From positions 1 to 6,845 of the forward strand of contig JAOZRQ010000274.1 in the NCBI GenBank assembly GCA_029940115.1: a DNA stretch of 6,845 nt, in the 5' to 3' direction. A program made the position numbers and the translations under genes. Under the pieces are notes generated by a model. That model saw only the letters and a program-made list of their open reading frames with translations. It did no database searches and was not told the origin of the DNA. This DNA comes from Desulfobacterales bacterium. Its GTDB lineage: Bacteria; Desulfobacterota; Desulfobacteria; Desulfobacterales; 4be13. The number at the start of each line of letters is the position of its first letter. Positions within the stretch are counted from its first letter, which is position 1. Below are positions 1-5,902 of this stretch, piece by piece.

Positions 1-48
1 CCGGCTTTTTTGGGGGTTGGAAAACCGGACGGCTTGGGAAAAAGCCGG
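1..48. repeat. Inverted repeat at the left edge
   Basis: Positions 1-10 (ccggcttttt) are the exact reverse complement of 39-48 (aaaaagccgg), giving a 10-bp stem around a 28-nt loop. The loop itself contains a related sequence (ggaaaaccgg), so alternative pairings exist. It could be the end of a terminator or dispersed repeat belonging to a gene left of the window, but no T-tract follows and the element may continue upstream. No coding sequence is visible around it. Confidence 0.5.
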
Positions 49-99
49 GTTTCTCCTCCGTTTCCAATTTTTTGTCCTGTACACAGCACTGATATTTAA

Positions 100-128
100 T
101 TGACGATTCAGACGACTTCGTGTATTCT
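100..128 (+). promoter_or_regulatory. Probable sigma70-type promoter for the rsmD transcript
   Basis: TTGACG (100-105) and TATTCT (123-128) are separated by exactly 17 nt. They match the -35 consensus at 5 of 6 positions and the -10 consensus at 4 of 6. Transcription would begin near 135 and read rightward through the hairpin array into rsmD, giving an untranslated leader of roughly 570 nt. No other good promoter was seen before rsmD. From 129 to 204 I see nothing beyond the start of this leader. The call rests on sequence match alone. Confidence 0.5.
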
Positions 129-204
129 GTCAACCAGAAATGGCATCTGCCAGTTTCCCCATGCCGAAGGTCGGACGCGGGTAACACTGCAACGAACAAC
201 TGGG

Positions 205-700
205 GCGGCAGTGGATTCCCGCTTTCGCGGGAATGACAGGGGTTGGATGACAGGCGCGGCGGCTCGGATGGCCTCATGATTTGCGGCAGTGAATTCCCGC
301 TTTCGCGGGAATGACAGGAGTGGGATGGGGCCTCATGATTTGCGGCAGTGGATTCCCACTTTCGCGGGAATGACAGGGGTTGGATGACAGGCGCGGCGGC
401 TCGGATGGGGCCCAGGATTTGCGGCAGTGGATTCCCGCTTTCGCGGGAATGACAGGGAAGTGGATGACAGGCGCGGCGGCTCGGATGGGGCCTCATGATT
501 TGCGGCAGTGGATTCCCATTTTCGCGGGAATGACAGGGGAGTGGATGACAGGCGCGGCGGCTCGGATGGGGTCCAAGGTTTGCGGCAGTGGATTCCCACT
601 TTCGCGAGAATGACAGGGAGAGTGGATGACAGGCGCGGCGGCTCGGATGGGGCCTAATATTTGCGGCAGTGGATTCCCGCTTTCGCGGGAATGACAGGGG
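205..700. repeat. Seven-copy tandem array of an approximately 80-bp palindromic repeat
   Basis: Each unit begins gcggcagtgg and carries the palindrome attcccgctttcgcgggaat (8-bp stem, TTTC loop). A less structured tail follows (ggatgacaggcgcggcgg, then ctcggatgggg). Palindromes lie at 215-234, 293-312, 352-371, 431-450, 512-531, 592-611 and 673-692. Spacings are 78, 59, 79, 81, 80 and 81 bp; the 59-bp unit lacks about 20 bp of the tail. Copies 1, 2, 4 and 7 have the perfect palindrome, while 3, 5 and 6 carry uncompensated changes in the stem. Translated, such repeats give spurious peptides such as WIPAFAGMTG or SFPRKRES, a hallmark of a repeat family common in environmental proteobacterial genomes. 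It is not a CRISPR array: the whole unit repeats and there are no unique spacers. Confidence 0.9.
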
Positions 701-702
701 AG
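696..702 (+). promoter_or_regulatory. Ribosome binding site deciding the rsmD start
   Basis: AGGGGAG at 696-702 stands 6 nt before the GTG at 709. It lies directly after the last palindrome (673-692) and is formed by the end of that repeat unit plus adjacent sequence. A hairpin therefore ends only 3 nt upstream of the Shine-Dalgarno sequence. This supports GTG 709 over the earlier in-frame TTG 661 and ATG 691, both inside the repeat. Confidence 0.6.
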
Positions 703-708
703 AGGCTC

Positions 709-1269
709 GTGGGGATACGGATCATCAGCGGAAAATTGAGGGGTAAGAAATTGCAATCGGTTCAGGGCATGGCCGTCCGGCCCACCGCCGACCGAATTCG
801 GGAATCTGTATTCAATATCCTCTCCTCTCGCATATCGGGAGCAGTTGTCTTGGATCTCTTTGCCGGAACCGGCGCGTTCGGCATGGAAGCCCTCAGTCGG
901 GGAGCCGCATCTGCTCTGTTTATAGAGAATCAGAGAGACGCGAACGCGGTCATCGCGAAAAACATCCGCTCATGCGCCCTTGAAGGCGTAGCCCAACTCA
1001 TCAAATGGGATATAAGAAACAACCTGAACTGTATCAGACGGTTCCGCCCCGCGTTTACGCTTGTCTTTATGGACCCGCCTTATGGCAAAAATCTGATACA
1101 ACCGGCTCTCCGCAATCTTCATACCAGTTGTTGCATGGAAAAAAGGGCCTGCGTGGTGGTTGAACACGCCTCCTCAGAGCCGATTTCGGAAGACTGCCCA
1201 GAATACGCAGTCACAGACCAGAGAAAGTATGGAAAAACCCTTGTTTCATTTCTGGATTATGTGCTATGA
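709..1269 (+). CDS. rsmD: 16S rRNA (guanine(966)-N(2))-methyltransferase RsmD
   Basis: RsmD is a cytoplasmic SAM-dependent enzyme that methylates N2 of G966 (E. coli numbering) of 16S rRNA during assembly of the small ribosomal subunit. The 186-residue product has the usual family length. It opens with the family signature IRIISGKLRGKKL. The SAM-binding motif I is at about residues 47-60 (VLDLFAGTGAFGME) and the catalytic DPPY motif is at 122-125. The reading frame stays open upstream to TTG 661, but that extension only translates the hairpin repeat (RQWIPAFAGMTG). GTG 709, preceded by AGGGGAG, gives the expected N-terminus, MGIRIISG. coaD lies downstream on the same strand, a common pairing in related bacteria, although a repeat-filled 513-bp gap separates them here. 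Expression probably starts at the promoter near 100-128. Confidence 0.93.
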   Translation: MGIRIISGKLRGKKLQSVQGMAVRPTADRIRESVFNILSSRISGAVVLDLFAGTGAFGMEALSRGAASALFIENQRDANAVIAKNIRSCALEGVAQLIKWDIRNNLNCIRRFRPAFTLVFMDPPYGKNLIQPALRNLHTSCCMEKRACVVVEHASSEPISEDCPEYAVTDQRKYGKTLVSFLDYVL

Positions 1270-1272
1270 AAC

Positions 1273-1400
1273 TGAAATATGAAGGATCAAATGTGAAGGA
1301 TGAATGTGAAGGATGAATTTTGAAATATCAAATCCTGAAAGATGAGATGAGCACTTCATTCCTCATCCTTCATATTTCATCCTTACATATTTCATCCTTA
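1273..1400. repeat. ATGAAGGAT/ATCCTTCAT repeat cluster with perfect inverted arms
   Basis: Just past the rsmD stop, several copies of a gtgaaggatga-like motif lie on one side (1273-1316) and their complements on the other (1358-1400). tgaaatatgaaggat at 1273-1287 is the exact reverse complement of 1365-1379, a 15-bp stem with a 77-nt loop. The right side also contains two perfect tandem copies of catatttcatcctta (1371-1385 and 1386-1400). A third copy, missing the last base, lies at 1568-1581. No open reading frame of interest is present. The structure could impede transcription between rsmD and coaD, but there is no T-tract typical of a terminator. Confidence 0.75.
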
Positions 1401-1410
1401 CATACATAGT

Positions 1411-1567
1411 TCTGATTCTAACGGATTTTGTGGTATGAGGCAGCTTTTTTCGACGCAGAGGACGCGGAGAACGCGGAGGAGCGTCCGAACCTCCGCGGTC
1501 TCCGCGGCCTCTGCGTTTTTCCAGCTGGTTGAGATGACGCAGAACCACAAAAACCGTCAGAACCAGA
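1411..1567. repeat. 157-bp inverted-repeat element, MITE-like
   Basis: Outer arms 1411-1434 and 1544-1567 match as inverted repeats at 21 of 24 positions. Inner arms 1453-1478 and 1491-1516 match at 24 of 26 around a 12-nt loop, forming a very strong hairpin. The inner arms are built from the motifs acgcagagg and acgcggag, a type seen dispersed in many environmental bacterial genomes. It encodes nothing convincing, and an open frame through it is incidental. Copies of catatttcatcctt lie close to both ends (1371-1400 and 1568-1581), as if the element had landed inside a tandem array. No transposase is present, so calling it a mobile element would be inference. Confidence 0.7.
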
Positions 1568-1656
1568 CATATTTCATCCTTCATCCTTACACCCAAATTA
1601 AGCGATTCTTTGGCCTGAACATGATTCCTTCCCTGCAATTCCAGGGGTTCGGCGAT

Positions 1657-1692
1657 TTTCGGGCTTTCACCCATTGGGTGAAAGCCCTGAAA
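1657..1692. repeat. Strong hairpin upstream of coaD
   Basis: gggctttcaccc (1661-1672) pairs perfectly with gggtgaaagccc (1676-1687) around a 3-nt loop (att). The stem extends by tttc (1657-1660) with gaaa (1689-1692) past one bulged T. It lies about 90 nt before the coaD start. There is no T-run after it, so it is not a standard intrinsic terminator; it may be a dispersed palindromic repeat or an RNA-processing or stability element. Between here and coaD (1693-1782) I see nothing strong. Confidence 0.7.
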
Positions 1693-1782
1693 TGGGCAAA
1701 CCCTTCAATGTCAGAACATCAGCCAGTTTTGCTGACAAGAATCGCTCAATTTAGGTTACAGAAAAAGAGGAATGAAAGAACC

Positions 1783-2277
1783 ATGCAGAGAGTTGCCATA
1801 TATCCCGGCTCCTTTGACCCTGTCACAAAGGGTCATCTCGACATTATTGAAAGAGGGCTCAAGTTTTTTGACAGGATCATCGTCACGATTTTGTGCAATC
1901 CTTCCAAAAAATCCCTCTTTACTATCGAAGAGCGGGTGGAGATGCTTGAGATCAGCTTGAAGGAGTTTTCAGGCGTTGAAATAGGGACCTACAACGGTCT
2001 TTTGGTGGATTACGCGGTCCAGCGGAACGCGGGGGCCATCCTGCGCGGCATGCGTGCGGTGTCCGATTTTGAATATGAATTTCAGATGGCGCTGATGAAT
2101 CGGAAACTGAAAAGGGACATCCAGACGGTCTTTCTGATGACCAGTCTCCGGTGGATATTCACCAGTTCATCCATCATAAAGGAGGCCGCCCGCTTTGGCG
2201 GTGATATCGAGGAGATGGTCCCGCCCATTGTGAACCAAAGACTGAAAGAAAAATTTAAGGACCGATATGTGAAGTGA
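1783..2277 (+). CDS. coaD: Phosphopantetheine adenylyltransferase (CoaD)
   Basis: CoaD is a cytoplasmic enzyme of the nucleotidyltransferase superfamily. It joins 4'-phosphopantetheine to AMP from ATP, giving dephospho-CoA and pyrophosphate, the fourth step of coenzyme A synthesis. The 164-residue length is typical. Visible motifs are YPGSFDP at 7-13, the nucleotide-binding TxGH at 15-18 (TKGH), a conserved Lys at 42, RGMRAVSDFEYE at 88-99, and SSSIIKE at 128-134. The usual LMPS of E. coli CoaD is LMTS here (118-121). The frame stays open upstream to about 1435, but that extension crosses repeat DNA. ATG 1783 gives the canonical MQRVAIYPGSFDP start. The ribosome binding site is unremarkable: aaagagg (1764-1770) is rather distant, and gaaagaa lies nearer. 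The stop sits in a small imperfect hairpin (2271-2294), and lysR follows 27 bp later. Confidence 0.95.
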   Translation: MQRVAIYPGSFDPVTKGHLDIIERGLKFFDRIIVTILCNPSKKSLFTIEERVEMLEISLKEFSGVEIGTYNGLLVDYAVQRNAGAILRGMRAVSDFEYEFQMALMNRKLKRDIQTVFLMTSLRWIFTSSSIIKEAARFGGDIEEMVPPIVNQRLKEKFKDRYVK

Positions 2278-2304
2278 AAGCGGTTTCTCACTTCTCACTG
2301 AAAA

Positions 2305-3222
2305 ATGGATCTCTGGCAACTTCATATCTTTTGCAAAGTCTTTGAACTGAAAAGTTTTTCCAAGGCAGGGGATGCCATTCATCTGTCCCAGCCTACCGTC
2401 AGCAGCCATATCAAGGATCTGGAAGAACATTTCGGATGCCGCCTCATTGATCGTCTGACAAAGGAGGTGATGCCGACAAAGGCGGGGGAACTGCTTTACA
2501 CCTATGCGCGTGAGATGTTGGCCCTGCGAGATGAGACGGAAATCGCGCTGGCCGAATTTCAGGGAAAAGTCAAAGGCCATCTGCTGATCGGCGGCAGCAC
2601 CATCCCAGGGGTGCACATTCTTCCAGAGATTGTCGGCAACTTTATGAAAGCATACCCAGATGTCACCATTTCCCTTGCCATCGGAGACACCGAAAAGATC
2701 ATCAGCGACACCCTTTCCTGTGCCTTGGAACTCGGCATTGTGGGGGCCAAGACCGGAGACAAGAGAATTTTTCAGGAAAAGCTGGTCCAAGATCAGATGA
2801 AGCTGGTTGTCCCTGCGGCTCACAAATGGGCCAGAAAAGATCATATCCCCTTGAAGGCCCTGCTCAAAGAGCCTTTCATCATTCGTGAACGCGGATCTGG
2901 CACATTGGAATCGATCCGGCACACGCTCAACCGATCCGGCCACAGCATCGAAGATCTGAACGTCACATCCGAAATGGGAAGCACCCAAGCTGTCATCCAA
3001 GGCATAAAACATGGCATGGGGATCTCCATTCTTTCCATCATCGCCGTATCTGAGGAACTCAAAGCCGGCACATTGAAATCGCTGGCGATTGAGGGGGTGG
3101 ACCTCAGACGCAGTTTTTATCTGACAAGACACAAATACCGAACGGCATCGCCTCTATGTCAGATATTCATGAAGTTTCTCAAGGACAGCTGCAAGCCCGA
3201 AGCTGCAAGACCGAAGCTGTAA
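2305..3222 (+). CDS. LysR-family transcriptional regulator
   Basis: This is a 305-residue LysR-type DNA-binding regulator. The N-terminal winged helix-turn-helix covers about residues 1-60, with the recognition region SFSKAGDAIHLSQPTVSSHI at 17-36. A linker helix follows to about 88, then a periplasmic-binding-protein-like effector domain from about 90 to 295. The N-terminus MDLWQLHIFCKVFELKSFSK and conserved stretches such as GGSTIPG and RERGSGTLESI resemble, from memory, the subfamily annotated as selenium-metabolism-associated LysR regulators. No selenium gene lies in this window, so that role is tentative and the inducer is unknown. There is no strong Shine-Dalgarno before ATG 2305. The 27-bp gap to coaD suggests cotranscription or translational coupling. 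Residues 296-305 (CKPEAARPKL) and the TAA stop are encoded by the 14-bp tandem array, so the native C-terminus probably ended near residue 295. Confidence 0.88.
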   Translation: MDLWQLHIFCKVFELKSFSKAGDAIHLSQPTVSSHIKDLEEHFGCRLIDRLTKEVMPTKAGELLYTYAREMLALRDETEIALAEFQGKVKGHLLIGGSTIPGVHILPEIVGNFMKAYPDVTISLAIGDTEKIISDTLSCALELGIVGAKTGDKRIFQEKLVQDQMKLVVPAAHKWARKDHIPLKALLKEPFIIRERGSGTLESIRHTLNRSGHSIEDLNVTSEMGSTQAVIQGIKHGMGISILSIIAVSEELKAGTLKSLAIEGVDLRRSFYLTRHKYRTASPLCQIFMKFLKDSCKPEAARPKL

Positions 3223-3390
3223 GCCCGAAGCTGCAAGCCCAAAGCTGCAAGCCCAAAGCTGCAAGCTCAAAGCTGCAAGCCCGAAGCTGCAAGCCCAAAG
3301 CTGCAAGCCCAAAGTTGCAAGCCCGAAGCTGCAAGCCCAAAGCTGCAAGCCCGAAGCTGCAAGCCCGAAGCCCGAAGCTGTAAGCCCGAT
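3188..3390. repeat. 14-bp tandem repeat array (GCTGCAAGCCCGAA type)
   Basis: Thirteen consecutive 14-bp units start at 3188 with consensus gctgcaagccc(g/a)aa. A 7-bp half unit (3370-3376) and one further unit with a changed last base (3377-3390) follow. Variation is by single substitutions, for example gctgtaag in units 3 and 14, gttgcaag in unit 10 and gctcaaa in unit 6. Because 14 is not a multiple of 3, all frames cycle through a 14-residue period, which produces spurious open frames on both strands. The left end lies inside the LysR gene, and the C-to-T change in unit 3 creates its stop codon. The right end leads into an inverted fragment (cttgcagct, 3399-3407). The array is too short and too regular to be CRISPR. 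Confidence 0.93.
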
Positions 3391-3411
3391 TCTTGCAACT
3401 TGCAGCTATTT
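3376..3411 (+). terminator. Possible weak terminator after lysR
   Basis: agctgtaag (3376-3384), the last array unit, can pair with cttgcagct (3399-3407) to make a 9-bp stem with one G-U pair and a 14-nt loop, followed by atttt. The inverted fragment could pair equally well with several earlier array units. The short T-run makes this only a weak candidate. The position, between lysR and the next start 20 nt on, fits. Confidence 0.3.
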
Positions 3412-3429
3412 TCATCTCAAAGGGGTAAA

Positions 3430-5340
3430 ATGAGCGGAATAACACCTTGGAAATGGGACATGAATGATGATGAGAAAGACAAGGAGCAGTTGATAAGGGA
3501 ACTGAACAGGCTGCGCCGGCGGATGATCAGGCTGAAAGTCACTGAAATCAGATACAAGCGGGCCAAAAAACTCCTGAAGAAAACCAAGGAAAAGTATAAA
3601 GCCGCGTTCACATATGCAAAGGACCCGATGCTATGGATAGATTCTCAGGACGGAATGATCGTCAACTGCAACAAATCGGCTGAATCCTTTCTGGAGAAGG
3701 AAAGAGGGGAGATACTCGGACATCACCACCTGATGCTCCATCCGCCGGATCAGGCAGAATATCACACCCGGGCCTTCAACATTCAGACCGACAGCAGATA
3801 CGGCTTTGCCCATGTTCCGGAAAAGGGCTTTGCCTATGATGCGGAAGTCATTGTCCAATCAGGGAGGATCATACCTGTCCACATCACCGCCTCTGTTGCC
3901 GCCATTGGAAAGAAACGATTCATCCAGAAGACGTTCAGGGAGATCACAAAGTACAAGCACTCGGAAGACACGCTGAGACAGGCCCTGGTTTTCCTGGAGG
4001 GGCTGATGGATTCGATTCCCTATCTGATATTCTGCAAAGACAGGGAGGGGATCTATCGGGCCTGCAACATCGCGTTTTCCGAATTTGTGGGCATTCGCAA
4101 GCCCAAAATCATTGGAAGGATGGACGCGGATCTGTTTCCAAAAGAGTTCTCGGAAGCCTTTCGCCAAAAAGATGAGGAGGCATTCCATGCGGGCAAGCAG
4201 AAATCCACCGAGGAATGGGTCAAGTATCCCGACGGCAGGGAGGTGCTGTTGGACACCATCCGAGGTGTCTGCCAAGGTCCTGATGGCGAAAATTTGGGGA
4301 CCATCGGGATCAGCCGGGACATCACCGAGAGCAAGCGGATCTCGGAGGCCATAAAAAAGGCGGATATCACGAATCGCAAGAATATCATGGAGGCATTCAA
4401 GAAGGCCACGAAGAATCTCATGGTGGCCCAGCAACAGCTGAAACAGAAAAACGCCCGTCTGAATCAGAGCCTTGAGAAGGTCGAGGAGGCCAATGAGAAG
4501 GTCATGGCCAGCATCCGTTATGCCAAGGTGATCCAGACCGCCCTGTTGCCGAATCTTGACGGAAGCAATGTGTATCTTCCGGACAGCTTTGTCATATGGA
4601 TGCCCAAGGATGTAGTCGGCGGAGACATTTTCTTCAAGGATTTCTTTGCCCATTCTGACGACACCGCCGGCCTCATCTTTGCGATCATTGACTGCACCGG
4701 ACACGGGGTTCCCGGGGCATTCATGACCATGATCGCCTCTTCGGGCCTGAGAAGGATCATCAAAGACGGGGGGTGTTATGACCCGGCAACCATACTGAAA
4801 CAATTGAACTTCATTGTCAAAACATCCCTTCAGCAGGACAAGAAGGACGCGTCTTCGGATGACGGACTGGACGCGGCCATCTGCTACGTCCGTCTGCTTA
4901 TGAATGAGGGAGGGTTGCCAATGAATCAGGCCCTTACACCGGATACCTGTTTGCAGTCATCTGACACCTGCTTGATCCAACTGACCTTTGCCAGCGCAAG
5001 ACTCCCCCTGTATTACGTCCATGATGACCAACTGAATGTGATCAGAGGAGACAAGCAGAGCATCGGCTATAAGCGTTCTGATCTGAACTTCAATTACACC
5101 AACCACACTGTTGATGTCGAAAAAGGGATGGCGTTTTATCTCTTTACCGACGGATTTGTGGATCAACTGGGTGGTAAAAAGAGACGACGATTCGGCACCA
5201 AACGATTCAGGAGACTCTTGGAAAGGAACAGCCGAAAACCCTTCAACGATCAGCGGGAGATCCTGCTTCAGGCCTTCAATGAATACAAAGGGGCCAATGA
5301 ACGGCAGGATGATGTCACGGTGTTGGGGTTCGGCTTTTAG
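3430..5340 (+). CDS. PAS-domain SpoIIE-type (PP2C) serine/threonine phosphatase
   Basis: This 636-residue protein is a likely cytoplasmic sensor phosphatase; I see no signal peptide or membrane segment. In order: a charged, probably coiled-coil N-terminus (about 12-50); PAS domain 1 (about 56-175); PAS domain 2 (about 186-302, ending GISRDITESKR); a second coiled coil (about 303-372); then the SpoIIE/RsbU phosphatase domain beginning ASIRYAKVIQTALLP. Metal-binding acidic residues of the PP2C fold are present: D394 and D399 in PKDVVGGD, D421 in IIDCTGHGVPGA, D574 in TDGF and the pair D627-D628 in ERQDDVT. Such proteins usually dephosphorylate an anti-sigma-factor antagonist or a similar partner in response to the PAS signal. 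No partner-switching gene is visible nearby, so the target is unknown. A stretch at about 490-513 (NEGGLPMNQALTPDTC and on) looks like an insertion relative to the family. ATG 3430 follows aagggg closely; ATG 3460 is an alternative without a good binding site. Confidence 0.88.
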   Translation: MSGITPWKWDMNDDEKDKEQLIRELNRLRRRMIRLKVTEIRYKRAKKLLKKTKEKYKAAFTYAKDPMLWIDSQDGMIVNCNKSAESFLEKERGEILGHHHLMLHPPDQAEYHTRAFNIQTDSRYGFAHVPEKGFAYDAEVIVQSGRIIPVHITASVAAIGKKRFIQKTFREITKYKHSEDTLRQALVFLEGLMDSIPYLIFCKDREGIYRACNIAFSEFVGIRKPKIIGRMDADLFPKEFSEAFRQKDEEAFHAGKQKSTEEWVKYPDGREVLLDTIRGVCQGPDGENLGTIGISRDITESKRISEAIKKADITNRKNIMEAFKKATKNLMVAQQQLKQKNARLNQSLEKVEEANEKVMASIRYAKVIQTALLPNLDGSNVYLPDSFVIWMPKDVVGGDIFFKDFFAHSDDTAGLIFAIIDCTGHGVPGAFMTMIASSGLRRIIKDGGCYDPATILKQLNFIVKTSLQQDKKDASSDDGLDAAICYVRLLMNEGGLPMNQALTPDTCLQSSDTCLIQLTFASARLPLYYVHDDQLNVIRGDKQSIGYKRSDLNFNYTNHTVDVEKGMAFYLFTDGFVDQLGGKKRRRFGTKRFRRLLERNSRKPFNDQREILLQAFNEYKGANERQDDVTVLGFGF

Positions 5341-5342
5341 AC

Positions 5343-5384
5343 GCGCCCAGTTCGGACCATGTGATCTCACAGACGACTGGGTGC
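5343..5384 (+). terminator. Possible stem-loop just after the phosphatase gene
   Basis: gcgcccagt (5343-5351) can pair with actgggtgc (5376-5384) to form nine base pairs including one G-U, with a 24-nt loop, beginning 2 nt past the phosphatase stop. No T-tract follows, so it is at best a weak or factor-dependent end structure. It may be chance. Confidence 0.22.
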
Positions 5385-5416
5385 AATGTGGCAAAGAGAC
5401 GATCTTTCCTTTGGAA

Positions 5417-5871
5417 ATGAAGCTGTTCACATATGCCGGAAATTCCAAGACTCACCAATTAAGTCAGCTTAAAAACACTGGAAACTTCACATATGACGCC
5501 GAGTTGTACAAATGGGATGCCTTGAAGCCTTTTAATGGTGCGTTGCGCTTGGAGAAAAACCGTTTGAAATAATGGCAAAAAGTGGATTTGATGTCCATTT
5601 TGTCAATTACAGGAATCTTTTTCCATTTCTCTCCAAGGGGAGAGCAGATTGCCTCCTTATAGAGAGAAATGTTGGCCGTCACAAAATAAAACAGTCGGGT
5701 CTGAAACATAAGATTGTTGAATTGCCTAATGTCGTGTTCAGTTACACTTACTGTTTTTTTATCGGAACAAAATCTCCTTATCTGAGTATCCTGCCTGACA
5801 TTGGGAATACGGTCAGACAAATGAAAAAAGAGGGGAGCATTCAAGAAATCATTGACAAATATGTGAAGTGA
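5417..5871 (+). pseudogene. Remnant of a family 3 solute-binding protein gene (ABC transporter)
   Basis: The segment from ATG 5572 to 5871 encodes about 99 residues that look like the C-terminal lobe of an SBP_bac_3 periplasmic amino-acid-type binding protein: FLSKGRADCLLIERNVG, then a LKHKIVELP strand, SPYLSILPDI and the closing helix MKKEGSIQEIIDKYVK. Homology-like sequence continues upstream of that ATG in the same frame (ALGEKPFEI) and then shifts to another frame (YKWDALKPFNG, about 5507-5539). This points to a frameshift near 5538. No signal peptide and no N-terminal lobe exist between the phosphatase stop (5340) and this point, so roughly the first half of a normal 250-280-residue protein is missing. 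The 5417 boundary is approximate: ATG 5417 merely opens the upstream frame, and 5417-5500 is not clearly homologous. A short expressed fragment from 5572 cannot be excluded but would lack the substrate-binding cleft. Confidence 0.68.
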
Positions 5872-5902
5872 TGCTTGATGCTTGAAGAAAAAGGGGGCCA
5901 TC

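Noticed and set aside
205..700. CRISPR array candidate
   Set aside because: The whole approximately 80-bp unit repeats, with no unique spacers of constant length and no cas genes. The conserved part is a simple palindrome of a dispersed repeat family.
333..756. Open reading frames on both strands through the hairpin array
   Set aside because: Their translations are periodic repeats of the DNA unit (WIPAFAGMTG, SFPRKRES, HSRESGNP), a known annotation artefact. No ribosome binding sites or domains were seen.
1729..1757. coaD promoter TTGCTG-17-TAGGTT
   Set aside because: The spacing is right, but only 3 of 6 positions match in each element, which is weak enough to be chance.
1435..1782. N-terminal extension of coaD by 116 residues
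   Set aside because: The extension translates the inverted-repeat element and adjacent non-coding sequence. CoaD proteins start at the MQRVAIYPGSFDP region, which is ATG 1783.
2167..3132. Long minus-strand open frame (321 codons) opposite lysR, and a similar one at 3859-4803 opposite the phosphatase
   Set aside because: They are shadows of strongly supported plus-strand genes; their translations show no recognisable domain.
3154..3445. Repetitive open reading frames (SCKPKAASPKLQAR and LQLWACSFGLA types) across the 14-bp array
   Set aside because: They follow from a 14-bp unit cycling through the three frames, with no supporting start signals. A low-complexity protein is not needed to explain them.
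5852..5880. Promoter for the DUF3786 gene using TTGACA at 5852-5857
   Set aside because: The -35 is perfect, but no acceptable -10 stands 16-18 nt downstream (CTTGAT, TTGATG or TGATGC). The TTGACA lies in coding-derived sequence.
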